Source: Polytrichum commune
Lineage: Eukaryota > Streptophyta > Polytrichopsida > Polytrichales > Polytrichaceae
Length of the DNA: 64,000 nucleotides
Reading direction: 5' to 3'
Assembly: GCA_950295325.1 (NCBI GenBank)
Contig: OX485807.1
Location: 2,854,501 to 2,918,500 of the forward strand
The notes beneath the pieces are model-generated. The model was not told the DNA's origin. It ran no database searches and saw only the letters and a list, made by a program, of their open reading frames with translations. Of this stretch, positions 49,048 to 59,788 are shown one piece after another (the stretch's first letter is position 1; the number at the start of each line of letters is the position of its first letter). Position numbers and translations under genes: made by a program.

Positions 49048-49740
49048 GAAGTGGGCTAGTTCAAGCCGCCAACCAACTACATTTTGGTGGACTACTAGAT
49101 TGTGAAGGGCTATGGACATGGACAACTAGACTTCCATGTGCCCACTAAAGCACTTTTTAACCTACAAGTGTGGGTCGCCGAAGGTATTTGAAGACCAAGG
49201 AGGAGGAGGTTTTCACCTCGAGGAGGGGGTTACTAGGTGGGCTCATATTTGAGAAGATGAGAGTAGTTGCACTAAATATGATATTTAATGTCACCGATTC
49301 TAATTGTCTTGCTCAATACTAATCTAAAACCAGAATGTAGTGTCACCAACACAAATTGTTAAATCTAACATTATTTGTCATTCCTTGTAAACTTTTTTTT
49401 GGGATTATAGATTCACAATCATTGCAATTACTTTCGCTTACCGAATGATTTTTCATCCAAATTTGAATCACAAGTTGCCGACAAGAAGAAGGTAGGGGTT
49501 TAGCCAATGGATGAACTCATCCATCATCCATGATAATATTTGTTCACTTCTTCATAAGAAGTGTCACCCGAAAAGTTACCATAGCGACATAAAATACCAT
49601 ATGACATTAAATATCATGTATTTAATGTAGTTGGCACATTCGAACTCTATCCCCACTAGACGCCATCTATATTTGGATGAATTTGTCCTGATTTCCACTA
49701 GAATCCGGTAGGCGAGCAACCAACACGGAACCTCACCCTA
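49048..49740 (+). mobile_element. TIR element family B, copy 3, interrupted by a MITE
   Basis: Flanking parts 49048-49269 and 49628-49740 align with 41255-41607, for example TTTGAGAAGATG.GAGTAG and TTGGCACAT. The left end is missing. Confidence 0.65.
49270..49627. mobile_element. Palindrome-ended MITE, 358 bp, nested, with clear target duplication
   Basis: Left end CACTAAATATGATATTTAAT; right end its imperfect reverse complement. It is flanked by TAGTTG on both sides (49264-49269 and 49628-49633) and sits in family-B copy 3. Copies 1 and 2 show the uninterrupted site, so the boundaries are well supported. Confidence 0.8.
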
Positions 49741-49743
49741 AGA

Positions 49744-50980
49744 CACATCTACCATAGAGGTTAAACTACGTATTGTACCATGGCGGCCGGGGTTCAAACT
49801 TTGATTACTCAACATTTTCCCCAACAAGTTGCACCTCACGCTTACCTCAATGCTTTCATCAACATTGCACGAAAAGGGTCACGTCCGGAGCTCACATCTA
49901 CCATAGAAATTAAACTATAGATTGTACCATATCGAGCTTTGGATTACTGTAGGTTCATAGCTGGTCCGACACTAAATAATTAAAAAAAAAAAAGTTGAAA
50001 ATTTTGGAATATTATTGGCATTTTTTACCGAATATAAAATTAATTATTTTTCAAAATTGCCGAAAAGTAAGAAATTTTTACTTCTCACTAGAGTTTTACT
50101 TACAATGGAAGCATATGTGAATTTTGAAAGAGAGAAGGTGCTCCTTTTGTAATCAAGCTAACTTACATTAGTCCACAAAGAATATGGGTTAAGAAGTAGC
50201 AAGACTCTAGGTGAGGTTTTTCAAATGTGTTGCACACAAATGTTTGGAGTCCAATTGAGCATAGAAGATGAAGTTTTATAGAATTTTGTCCAACTAACAA
50301 AAGTTGAGAAATAAATCCTTCTTCCACCTCCAACAAGTTTTGTGTCAAAATAAGTCTTTATGCAAAAGATATGGACAAAACATTGCAGCCGTGTAAAGAT
50401 CAAAAAATTAAAATGCGTTCATAACAGTTTTTCGGAGCTCATTTGTGCATAGAAGATCAACTTTTTTGGAATTTTTTTGGTCTAAGAAAAGTTTAGAAAT
50501 CAAGTAATCTTTCACCTCCAACAGATTTTATGTCATTTGAAGACTCTATGCAAAAGTTATGCGTGTTATAAAAATGAAGTTAACTCGGTGCTTCACCTCA
50601 AAGTTTACATATCCCATATGCATTGTTGAACACAACTCCACTCTACTTGCATAAAGCACAGAGCATTCTCAACTCTTCACTCACATCTTACTTGTCATTC
50701 AATGCAAGAGAGATGTACAAGATATAAGCTTAAATAGAAAATTAAAAATGAATTTAAGTTGAGTTTTTAAAAATTAAAAGAGAAAATTGCTGAAAATATG
50801 AATATTTTATTTTTAGGTGCCGAACCTATTTTTTGAAATTTAATTAATTATTCGGCTAACATGTGTCGAACCAGCTATGAACCTACGGTACTCAACAATT
50901 TTCCCCAACAAGTTGCACCTTACGCTTACCTTAGTGCTTTCATCAACATTGCACGAAAAGGGTCATTTCCGGAGGTGCTC
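49744..50980 (+). repeat. Two-copy tandem repeat, 150-bp offset, second copy split by the 942-bp element
   Basis: ACATCTACCATAGA at 49744 and 49894 starts each copy. The second continues after the element, at 50889, with CTCAACAATTTTCCCCAACA, matching 49808 onward. The first copy therefore shows the pre-insertion site GATTACTCAAC. Confidence 0.9.
49947..50888 (-). mobile_element. TA-flanked TIR element, 942 bp, copy 2 (inverted)
   Basis: Reverse-complement of 46873-47814 at high identity and identical length. It is flanked by TA at 49945-49946 and 50889-50890. Comparison with the empty site at 49806-49807 proves a TA target duplication and exact ends CTGTAGGTTC..GAACCTACGG. It lies about 280 bp upstream of the TATA box of the cysteine synthase gene. 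Confidence 0.93.
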
Positions 50981-51165
50981 TTTCTTCGTGTTGGTTGTCA
51001 CCAACTTCTCACCGGCCAACAATTTTCCTTACAAGCCCTTTATCCCAAGGGACAACCCAAACTATGAAGAGCCTTCCCCAACATGCACCTTATACACCAT
51101 GTGAGACACCTACTATTCCAAGGCTACGTTGTCTACAAGCTCTAGTAAGTGTAAAGTAGGTCACC

Positions 51166-51173
51166 TATATAAG
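51166..51173 (+). promoter_or_regulatory. TATA box of the cysteine synthase gene
   Basis: TATATAAG lies 153 bp before the ATG, leaving room for a leader of about 120 bp that includes AACCCTAGC near 51240. Confidence 0.65.
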
Positions 51174-51318
51174 ATTGTCTATCCCCTAGGCTTGTGGGAT
51201 CTCTATAGGTGTGTCTTCATCCCAAGAACCCAAACCCCCAAACCCTAGCAGAGAATTCTCTCACCGCTTCCTCTCCGATTTGCGTCGGGTCCGAGCTTGT
51301 GCAGAGAGTTTCGTAGCG

Positions 51319-54300
51319 ATGGCGGCCTTTGTGCGGGCGCAGTGCGCAGTTGTGGGAAGCGGTGCTTCGGTCGCACCGGCTTCTTGGAAGGCTGCAGGAG
51401 GCGGAAATGGGAGCGTTGGGATGCCGTGTGTGGAATCGCAGGTTTCAGGATTGCAGCTGAAGGGAGTTCGGGCGGAGAAGAGCGTGGGGTTCGTGAAGAG
51501 GAGTGTGGTTTGTCAAGCTGTGTCTGTGGAGGCTGAGAAGGAGCTGGAAAGTTTGAACATTGCGGACGATGTGACGCAGGTATGGAGATTTGTGGAACTT
51601 GTGTGAGCGTCTCTCAGCATTCAACTCCCAACAATTTTTTTTTGTTTCTGTAATCCTCCACGGGGATGTTGAAAATTGAACGCAATTAGACTTCAGTTGT
51701 GTGACGTCTTCCACGGCGCACGTTCTGAAGGACATAGAATGCATTGAGAACGGTTGGTGTTGCAAGTCTGAGGGATGTCTTGATTTTTCTGTCAATAACA
51801 GAACGCATAGCGTATCATTATCTCCATGGCTACCAATGTGAGAGCACCTTGGCATGTGAGAGTTCCTCGTGTAAATGATAGCACAATGCGTTCTGTCTAC
51901 TGTTCGCATTCTTGCACATTGCGGACGACGTGACGCAGGTATGGAGATAGTGGAACTTGTTGAGCCTCTCAATATTTAATCTGACAATCTTTTCCTGTAA
52001 TCCTTTACGGGGTTTTTGAAGGCAATTAGATTCCAGTGTTTGAGTTCTACCACTGCACATTCTGAAAGACATAGAATGCAATGAGAACAATTGGTGTTCC
52101 GAGTTTGAGGGATGTCTTGATTCAAGAACATGGCCAAGGTGCTCTCACATTTGTAGCCAAGTCTTTAGACAACTGTCTTGATAAGAACTGAGGTCCACAA
52201 TGGGTCTTCAGGATTTTGATTGAACCTCTGACAATCACAAGGTTGCTAGTACATTCTTTCTTATGCTCAATTGTCAGTTCCTCCTGTAATGATATTATAC
52301 GTGGTCTGTTATTGTTCACAATTTTTGGGATTCCTCTGTGCAACTGAGATTGTAGCCGTTTTGCTTCTTAAGGGATGTTTAATATAAATCCTCATCAATA
52401 AATGTTGAGGAATAGGTTCACAAGTTGGATATTAGTAATTTTTTTTCTGACATGGGTTTGGTTTGTAACAGTTGATTGGAAAGACTCCAATGGTGTACCT
52501 CAATACAGTTGTGGAGGGCTGCGTTGCTAACATTGCTGCAAAGTTGGAGATCATGGAGCCGTGCTGCAGTGTCAAGGACAGGTGGATTTCTCTTTCATCA
52601 CACACTCGTTTTTCAAGTGGCAAGACAGCTTTGTTCTAGGGGTCAAAAAGTCCAGGCAAGAATATTTTGCGGAGGGGTGCTTCAAGTATTCTTCTGAAAT
52701 GCATTGGTTACTGAAATAAGTGAATGTCCTGGTGCTCGTGATTAAGTGAAATACATGAAATTTGTTTCATCTACAAGTAAGGACTTGAAGCACCTTTATC
52801 CTTGGTAGATTCTAAGTTTTGAGGTTGATCTCAGATATAGCTTTGGAAGTTATTTTTGCTGAGGAATTTTCTTGTGTGAATTGCAGAATTGGTTTCAGCA
52901 TGATCAGTGATGCAGAAGCCAAGGGTGCCATCACTCCTGGAAAGGTAAATGGGTCTTGGCCATCTTGTTCTTACTTGCTATAGCATGTTTTGTGGCTTCT
53001 TCCTGGTGTGCATTATCTGGCATGTTTGGGCTGTTGGTTTCACAGAGAGGACTGCAGTTGTGACAAATGTTGCACTTGTCAGTCTGTACGGAATCAAGGA
53101 ATTTCTGCAAGGCTTAGTACAAATTATTGACTACTGTACTAACACTTTCGAGATGACCATTTTTTCTGTATCTTTCTGTAAGCTCATGAAATTAAGAAGA
53201 CCTCAAGACCTCCTTGAGTGCCATTTCTTCTGTTTCACTCTCGAATCTATCAAATTCTTCATGCCATTTACTTACATATGCTCTTTATGTGTACAGAGTA
53301 TCCTTGTCGAGCCAACTAGTGGAAATACTGGTATCGGACTAGCTTTTATCGCTGCTGCCAAAGGTTACAAGCTCATCCTCACCATGCCTGCCTCCATGAG
53401 TTTGGAGAGAAGGATTCTCTTGAGGGCTTTTGGTGCCGAGCTTATCCTGACTGACCCAGCTAAGGGTATGAAGGGAGCTGTTCAGAAGGCAGAGGAGATT
53501 GTGAAGAAAACACAAAACTCTTACATGCTCCAACAATTTGAGAACCCTGCAAATCCCAAGGTAATCTGAACAGTTCATGCAAGCAAGATACAGTGTTGGT
53601 GTTTAGAAAGTTGTGTTATGGTATCTTGCTTATTCTTAGAGCAGGTGAAAGCAACAACCTTTTTCTAAATTCTCGTTCCATGGATGTGCACTTAAGTGAC
53701 AAGTTGGGGTGTGAAGTGCATCATATCAGTGGACTCACAGAGGAGCTATCCTTGCATTGTAGGTCCACTTTGAGACCACTGGTCCAGAGATCTGGGAAGA
53801 CACTGCTGGGAAGATTGATATTTTTGTTGCTGGCATTGGTACTGGTGGAACTGTTACTGGTGCTGGTCGATACTTGAAGAGCAAGAACCCCGACATCAAA
53901 GTGAGTCACAGATGCGATTGATACTTATTTGGGCAGTCTTCCCATTTGTGTTGTACAGTCTGATGTTGTTGTGGTCTAGGTGACTTTTGATCTATAGTTT
54001 TTCCCACCGGACTTGGAAACTGTTTAAGATGAGTCTGTTTTTTCTGTATGTTTAGTACCAAGTATTTCACTGGGATGTGCCATGCCACTACTGTCTTATC
54101 AGGGTTTGCATGGTATTTACAATGACAAATAGCTGCAGGCTGTGTTGGATTTGGATTTCTTTTCACAGTCTTATGAGTCAATTTAGCTGACTGACAACTG
54201 TTTTGTTCATCTGTAAATTGTGCCATTCTAAGTGTCGTTGAAAAAATTGCTACAGATTATTGGCGTGGAGCCAAGTGAAAGCAGTGTTCTTTCTGGGGGC

Positions 54301-55603
54301 AAGCCAGGTACATATTTATTGATGGCTTTCACAGGGTACCGGGTCAATATTTGTGAAGCACTAGTTATTCATCGGTTTGCAGGCTGCATAAACTTGTCAT
54401 GAAGTTTAAATCTGGCATTGAGTTTCTGTCATGCTTGGAAGTCTTTCTAATAACATTTTTCTAATAACAGTTGACTTTGTTGTTCCTCTTCTGATGATGA
54501 ACATGTTGAGGTTTCAACACAACCTTGCTGTCTTTAGTTTGGTTCAAGCTAGCCACTTGGGTAGTTCTATAACCTATGGATGTATTTGTGTTGAAAAGAT
54601 AGACCTTTCTGTGGAAAGGCTAAAAGCAAGGAATTAAGTAGGAAAGATAGGTGAATCCCATTGAGAGGAGCTGATCACGTTGGTTGAGTGCAGGACCTCA
54701 TAAGATTCAGGGGATAGGTGCAGGGTTTATTCCTGGTATTCTTGATGTTGATATTCTTGATGAGATCATTCAGGTGATCCTTTGCTCCAATTTGCTGTTG
54801 CACTTGTCTCATTTTTAAAAATATTTTCTTATTGCAGTATGATGCTGACAATTGTAGCTGGTAATGTGCCCTCCATTACTGACAGTGGTGATGCTATGTT
54901 CCAGATCTCTAGCAATGAAGCTGTGGAGATGGCGAAGCAGCTTGCCTTAAAGGAAGGATTGCTGGTAGGTCTACATAATAAAACTCACATGGTTTGAGCA
55001 TTTGGGTAGTAAGAGTCGACGGAAGGCTCATGGTAGGCATGTGAGATTGCCAAACCACATAGATCAAATATTTATTCTGCAGACTTCTGTATGGCTTGTT
55101 TATTCCTGGCAGCCTGTGACTTGAAAAATACAAAGGACATTGGCTACAGTAGGTGTTTATGACTTTTTTTTTCAAATTTGTGGTGCAGGTGGGAATCTCA
55201 TCTGGAGCTGCTACATCTGCTGCAATCCAAGTGGCCAAGAGGCCAGAGAACAAGGGAAAATTGATTGCTGTAAGTCACGCCCCACTTTTGTTTTCTGTAT
55301 TTTGAGAGCTTATTTGCATGTGGCATTCTTGCATATATGTAAAGCAAGCGTAAAAATGGAGGGTTTCATTGTACATTTGATTCACTGTACATATGATTCA
55401 ATCAAGATCGTAGTAATTGCATATTAGTTTCTGGAAGAGTGATTTCCACCGTATTCTGTTTGTTTACTGTAACAAATTTCTAGTAACTTAGAAGAATTTT
55501 CCTTGTGCAGGTCATCCTGCCCAGCTTTGGAGAGAGATACTTGTCATCAGTGCTGTTCCAGTCCATTCGGGAGGAAGCTGAAAAGATGCAGCCAGAGGCT
55601 TAA
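51319..55603 (+). CDS. Cysteine synthase / O-acetylserine (thiol)lyase, plastid type (10 exons)
   Basis: Model: join 51319-51579, 52472-52581, 52887-52944, 53297-53560, 53763-53900, 54256-54307, 54694-54773, 54905-54964, 55189-55269, 55511-55603. All introns are GT-AG, phases agree, 398 residues. The enzyme is PLP-dependent and condenses O-acetylserine with sulfide to cysteine and acetate. Residues 1 to about 66 are Ser/Ala/Val-rich, with few acidic residues, and end near RSVVCQA, a likely chloroplast transit peptide. PLP lysine K122 sits in CSVKDR. The substrate loop PTSGNTG is 149-155. The phosphate-binding GTGGT is 257-261. The loop [11 protein letters not shown] at 293-303 is where serine acetyltransferase docks in the cysteine synthase complex. 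GISSGAA at 343-349 supplies the serine facing the pyridine nitrogen. The C-terminus [12 protein letters not shown] is family-typical. All catalytic elements are intact, so it is probably functional. The ATG is the first in frame after the leader. Intron 1 contains a partial duplication of the end of exon 1. Confidence 0.95.
51556..52120 (+). repeat. Tandem duplication (offset 359 bp) of exon-1 end plus intron-1 start
   Basis: ATTGCGGACGA.GTGACGCAG with its GTATGG donor, at the end of exon 1, recurs at 51918-51944 inside intron 1. It is followed by about 200 bp of similar sequence (CTGTAATCC.. through GAGGGATGTCTTGATT). The second copy preserves a splice donor at 51939. A ~28-bp inverted repeat links 51824-51851 with 52131-52157. 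Confidence 0.85.
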
Positions 55604-55760
55604 ACTTAGTTTTGAAATTATGCAACAAACTTGTGAAGAATAGAGCCAACTCTTTTTGAACTATATTGACTGCAGTTGAGCTTATGAACAAAGGGGCAAA
55701 AAATACCTCACGTTTGTGATGGGCGGTGTGCATTATGTAATAAAAGATAAACCTGTCATT
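55604..55760 (+). terminator. 3' UTR with poly(A) signal
   Basis: AATAAA at 55739-55744, about 136 bp after the stop codon and preceded by T-rich sequence, is the best candidate poly(A) signal. Confidence 0.6.
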
Positions 55761-56129
55761 AAGTGTAGTCTTTCCCATATTGATTGCTCATTATGTAACC
55801 TTTTGGATTTCATATTGCCTCTGAACTTTTGTATGCATTGGCTATTTATAAATAGTTTCTCCCCCTTGCATTTATATCATTGGAGTGATGTGGTTGAGGC
55901 TAAGGTTGAATTCTTTTGTATGTGATGAGGGTTTTGTCCTGACAATGATGAAAGAGGAATGTCTTGTTACTATGAAAAGAAGGTGTTGCCTTTTACAAAA
56001 ACTTAAGGAAAGCTTCTGTGTCCATGATCTTGTGTCATTGGAGAGGATTGAGAATTCAGAAAGCACAGCAATTTTATTTATTTAGTATGGGTTATTCTTC
56101 AATTTAACATCAAAACATTGTACACTGTT

Positions 56130-56300
56130 TTGTTGCACTTTGTTGTTCCTTATCTGGTGGTGCACAAGTTGGTATTAGTACAATCTTGCTGGCTTTGTTG
56201 TGCTTTAAGCTGGTAAATTGGATCATTTCATAGCCTGTGGATGGGATTCGTAATGGGATTAACCTCTGTTTGAAGGCTGAAGTAAGGAATTAATTCATAA
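56130..56300 (+). repeat. Sequence related to intron 6 of the cysteine synthase gene
   Basis: CTTTGTTGTTCCT, ACAA.CTTGCTG.CTTT, ATA.CCT.TGGATG and AAGGAATTAA occur in the same order as at 54470-54640 in intron 6. Probably an old duplication or a dispersed repeat. Confidence 0.5.
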
Positions 56301-56971
56301 AAATATTGTTTGTAATTTTAATATATTTTGATGACGTGGCGACTCTGGTAGCCCTATTTCACTAATCAACATCTTGACAGCAAAGGACCAACACAAGAAA
56401 GCATGGGTGTTTCAGTTAAGATTTCATGTGCACACCATTTCTCTCCACTGGGGTCGGAAACAGTTTTGCCCTTACTTCCAATTTGCAAGTATTCTTCTGT
56501 AATGCCTATAGAGGTTGTCCAACGTCCAGTTGAAAGGAAGATAGATTGAACTCGAATTGCAAATAAAAGATCCATTTGAACCTTTTGGGTTCAGCTAAAT
56601 TTATAGATTTGGAAGTTCAGAACAATTGTCTTCTGTTTGGCACTCCTGCCATTAGTTTTGGGATTAGTGTTGTCTCCAAGTTGCTTCCTGGCGATGCCAT
56701 CAAACTAAGTTAAATGAATGTGCTTGATGCTTCTAGGTCTTGTGTCCGAATTGGGGTTGGTGTAAATAAATAGTTGCACAGATTATGGCCTCTTCCTCAC
56801 ACCATAAGGTAGATGTGCCTAATTTGTTGGATCTGTCTGTAGGACAGAGACTATGCATCAACCTTCTTCGTTTCAAGAGCAAATTTCCTAACCACTTTGC
56901 GTTCACACTTGGACGTTACTTGTTCTTGTTATTTTTGGTCCACTTTATTTAATGTGGATGTTAACTATAAT

Positions 56972-57003
<32 letters not shown>

Positions 57004-57376
57004 TATGTATATGTATATATAGAACTATAATTGCGCCCTAAAATGCATTGAAAGAAATCTAGTTAACTATAGTTATTTCGGCAGTTCTTGATTATTTATT
57101 CTAAAAATTTCGGGTGATATCAAAATCCTTGACCTGCATTTGAGAAGAAAGTGCACAAAATCCAAGAAAGGTTTGGTATAGTAAATAGCCATGGATTGGC
57201 ATGAGCAAAGTGGACAACTATAATTGTAGTCTTTCATAGTAAAGGACAGAGCCTCATGGTTCTACCGTTTTCTTGTTTATCTATCTTAACAGACACCCAT
57301 ATGTGAGTGGTTTGTAGTTAGGTGTGCATATGTGAATGAACACTGAAAAAATATGTGTCTAAAAGAGATTGGACTA
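56300..57376. other. No gene recognised; (TATG)n microsatellite at 56973-57020
   Basis: Intergenic sequence. The (ATGT)n/(TATATG)n run is the only clear structure. Confidence 0.6.
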
Positions 57377-57859
57377 CCGTAGCTCTCTAGCAGCTTCGAC
57401 ACCTTTCTTCCTAATAATTAATTAAAGTGGTAAGTTAGGCAACCCATAAAAATCGTATTCTAGCATAGGGAAGTTTCAAAAAGTAAGTAAATATAAGTTA
57501 GACATTCATCCAAGTCATTTTTGTAATTTATGGATGGTTTTCCTAATTTCATCTATGGCAGCTACGATCACCCTAAGCACTTCCCTTAACCAACATTCCT
57601 AAATTTGTCTTTTCCTTACCCTAAAGTTTGTCTTTTACTTGTATGTCAAGGTTTTGCTTGGCAACAAATTTTGCTTTGTATGAGAGTTATACGGAGTGGT
57701 CTTTGTGAGAGACTATGTCACTTGCATTATTATGATTTTAGGCACTCTTTATTTTTTATTTTTTTATTTTTTTTGGGACACTCAATGAAATTAATTTCCT
57801 AGAAATTTAGGCACCTTTAGAATTAATTAATTTTTGCCCAAGCTACTAGAGAGCTATGA
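57377..57859. mobile_element. TA-flanked TIR element, 483 bp
   Basis: Left CCGTAGCTCTCTAGCAGCTT and right, reversed, TCATAGCTCTCTAGTAGCTT, flanked by TA at 57375-57376 and 57860-57861. Subterminal AATAATTAATTAAA is shared with the 942-bp elements (46913) and, as AATAATTATTTAAA, with the 212-bp element. No transposase. Confidence 0.8.
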
Positions 57860-57879
57860 TAAGTGCTCAAACATGTTAC

Positions 57880-58045
57880 CCATTCTAGGCTCAATAGTCA
57901 ACATAATTGGAAGCCTTTGGGGATCTATATGAGCATTTAATGAACATGAGAATTGTCATTTTGACAATGAATAAGATATTTCTATGAGCTTCATAAATTC
58001 TGTGGAAAGTTACTATGGTCTTAGTTTAGATTTGCTAACCATCTT
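57880..58045 (+). repeat. Dispersed repeat copy
   Basis: Matches 7660-7810 (opposite strand) and 48935-49030 (same strand), for example GAATAAGATAT....ATGAGCT and GATTTGCTAACCATCT. Confidence 0.55.
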
Positions 58046-58211
58046 CCCAGGGGGTGGACTCTTCATTGGAAACCTAAATGACGTGCATGAGTCTTTATGA
58101 AATTAAACCCCCTAATATACGAGAAGTTTATAAAGAAGAAAAAAAATGTATACGTACTAATGGCATGCTAGAAAATGGGCTCACATAATTATATTGAATT
58201 TTTCACTTCAA

Positions 58212-58345
58212 TTCCACTACACCGTTTATGGTATTTAGTGTACTTATTATTCAGAGTTACGCAATGCTATAACTATATATTAAGAATGTAATACCAAGAA
58301 AGGTCATTTGTATTCTATAATATATGAACAACCATTTCAAGTATT
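58212..58345. mobile_element. Palindrome-ended MITE, right end lost
   Basis: Starts CACTACACCGTTTATGGTAT and continues TTTAGTGTACTTATTATTC.G..TTACGCAATGCTATAACTAT as in the copies at 5245 and 25617 (there CGTAATTCC in reverse). No matching right terminus found. Confidence 0.55.
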
Positions 58346-58349
58346 CTAA

Positions 58350-59785
58350 GTCATAATGTCAACAAAAAAAGTAGTGCAAAGAAAATGATTGATTTAATCT
58401 ATAAATCATAAATCACACCCATCCGATGAGATAATGAATAAATACACTATAACATTGATTTTTGTTTTTTGAAAAGTTGCACCTAGTTGAAGTAGTAAGA
58501 AATTTGTAATTTTACTTATTATGTATCATTTATTTTAATGTCATTTCAGCTACATTGGAGGTTATTTTTTTGAATGTTATCATTTGATTCTTTTCTTTAA
58601 AATAGATTCTAAAATGAGTATGAAAGGAACATTTCACAAGTTCAAGTCTTTTTTTGTGGCCTTTAATTTAATCCATCTAGAGACTTAAGCTAACATGGTA
58701 AAGTGTTTTTGCACATCCAAGAGGCCCAGGGAGGTCACTTTTGAAGAATATTAAAAATCGCATGGAAACAAGTATGGATTGGAATAAAATCCAAGAAATG
58801 CTAGATATTGGAATTTTACTTTGAGAATATATTGCGTAAATTTCAAGAATAAAAAAAAATATAGCTTCAAATAAATCTTGGATATGCACATTATTTTATA
58901 GCCGCCTTAGAAATTTCCCTTTATTTCACATTGTTCCTAATTCTACAAGCATGACAACACCCCTCCCGGGCCAAGTGATAACAAGATTGATAACATGCTC
59001 ACTAAGCTAATTTTTGCATCTTCTAATTTTGAAATTATGGCCATTATTGGCATTTTAACTTACTCTCAACTTATGATAGATTGGTTTATATCTTCTTAAT
59101 TTTTAAAAAAAAAATGCATTTATTGTGACATTTCGCAATTCAAATGAATGCGTATAAGTTTGGATAAATATATATAATGAAAATCTAAGATATATTTTTG
59201 ATGATAATTTTTTTATAAAGAGATAATAAATGAATTTAGTCAAGTCATGCAATGAATTTTCTCCAATAACTATGCCAATTTAAGAAAACCCACAAAAAAT
59301 TACTTCAATCATAAGGACCCAATTTTGGGGGGTGGACTCTTCATGCCATGTACGAACTAATGTGAGTATAGAAAGGGATATTATTAAAGACATTAGTGTA
59401 CATAAAACATATAAAAGAGAATTATTGTTTTCTTTAGTATGTACATTCAAAATGGCTATTAAGAATTTCCAACTAAAGGTAGATGTACAAAAGGGGTCCC
59501 TGAGGTTTAGAGAAAATTTGACAATAAATGTGCTAGTTCCATCCAATTTACCTTATTTCATTCAAATTACATGTGGTTTAGGGTCATATTATTACAAGTT
59601 ATATCCTATAGATGAAAACAAATCCTTCAATGTCTTTCTCATTGGAAGATGAAAGTGGATTATAGATTTATATATGTCATAAAGGCTCATTTATTTCATG
59701 ATTTATATAATGTTTATGTGGTGTAGGCATTTATCACATTAAATGAAAATGCTAGTATAAATATGGAAGTTCATTTTCTAGCCTA
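58350..59785. other. No gene recognised
   Basis: Very AT-rich. The 106-codon plus-strand ORF at 59332-59652 has no recognisable motif or exon context. Confidence 0.45.
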
Positions 59786-59788
59786 CTA

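Noticed and set aside
58044-59345. Pair of GGGGGTGGACTCTTCAT sequences 1.28 kb apart, considered as LTR or element ends
   Set aside because: The match is limited to about 17 bp, with no flanking duplication, primer-binding site or coding sequence.
59332-59652. 106-codon plus-strand ORF
   Set aside because: No recognisable family, extremely AT-rich and without exon or promoter context; lies outside the mariner element.
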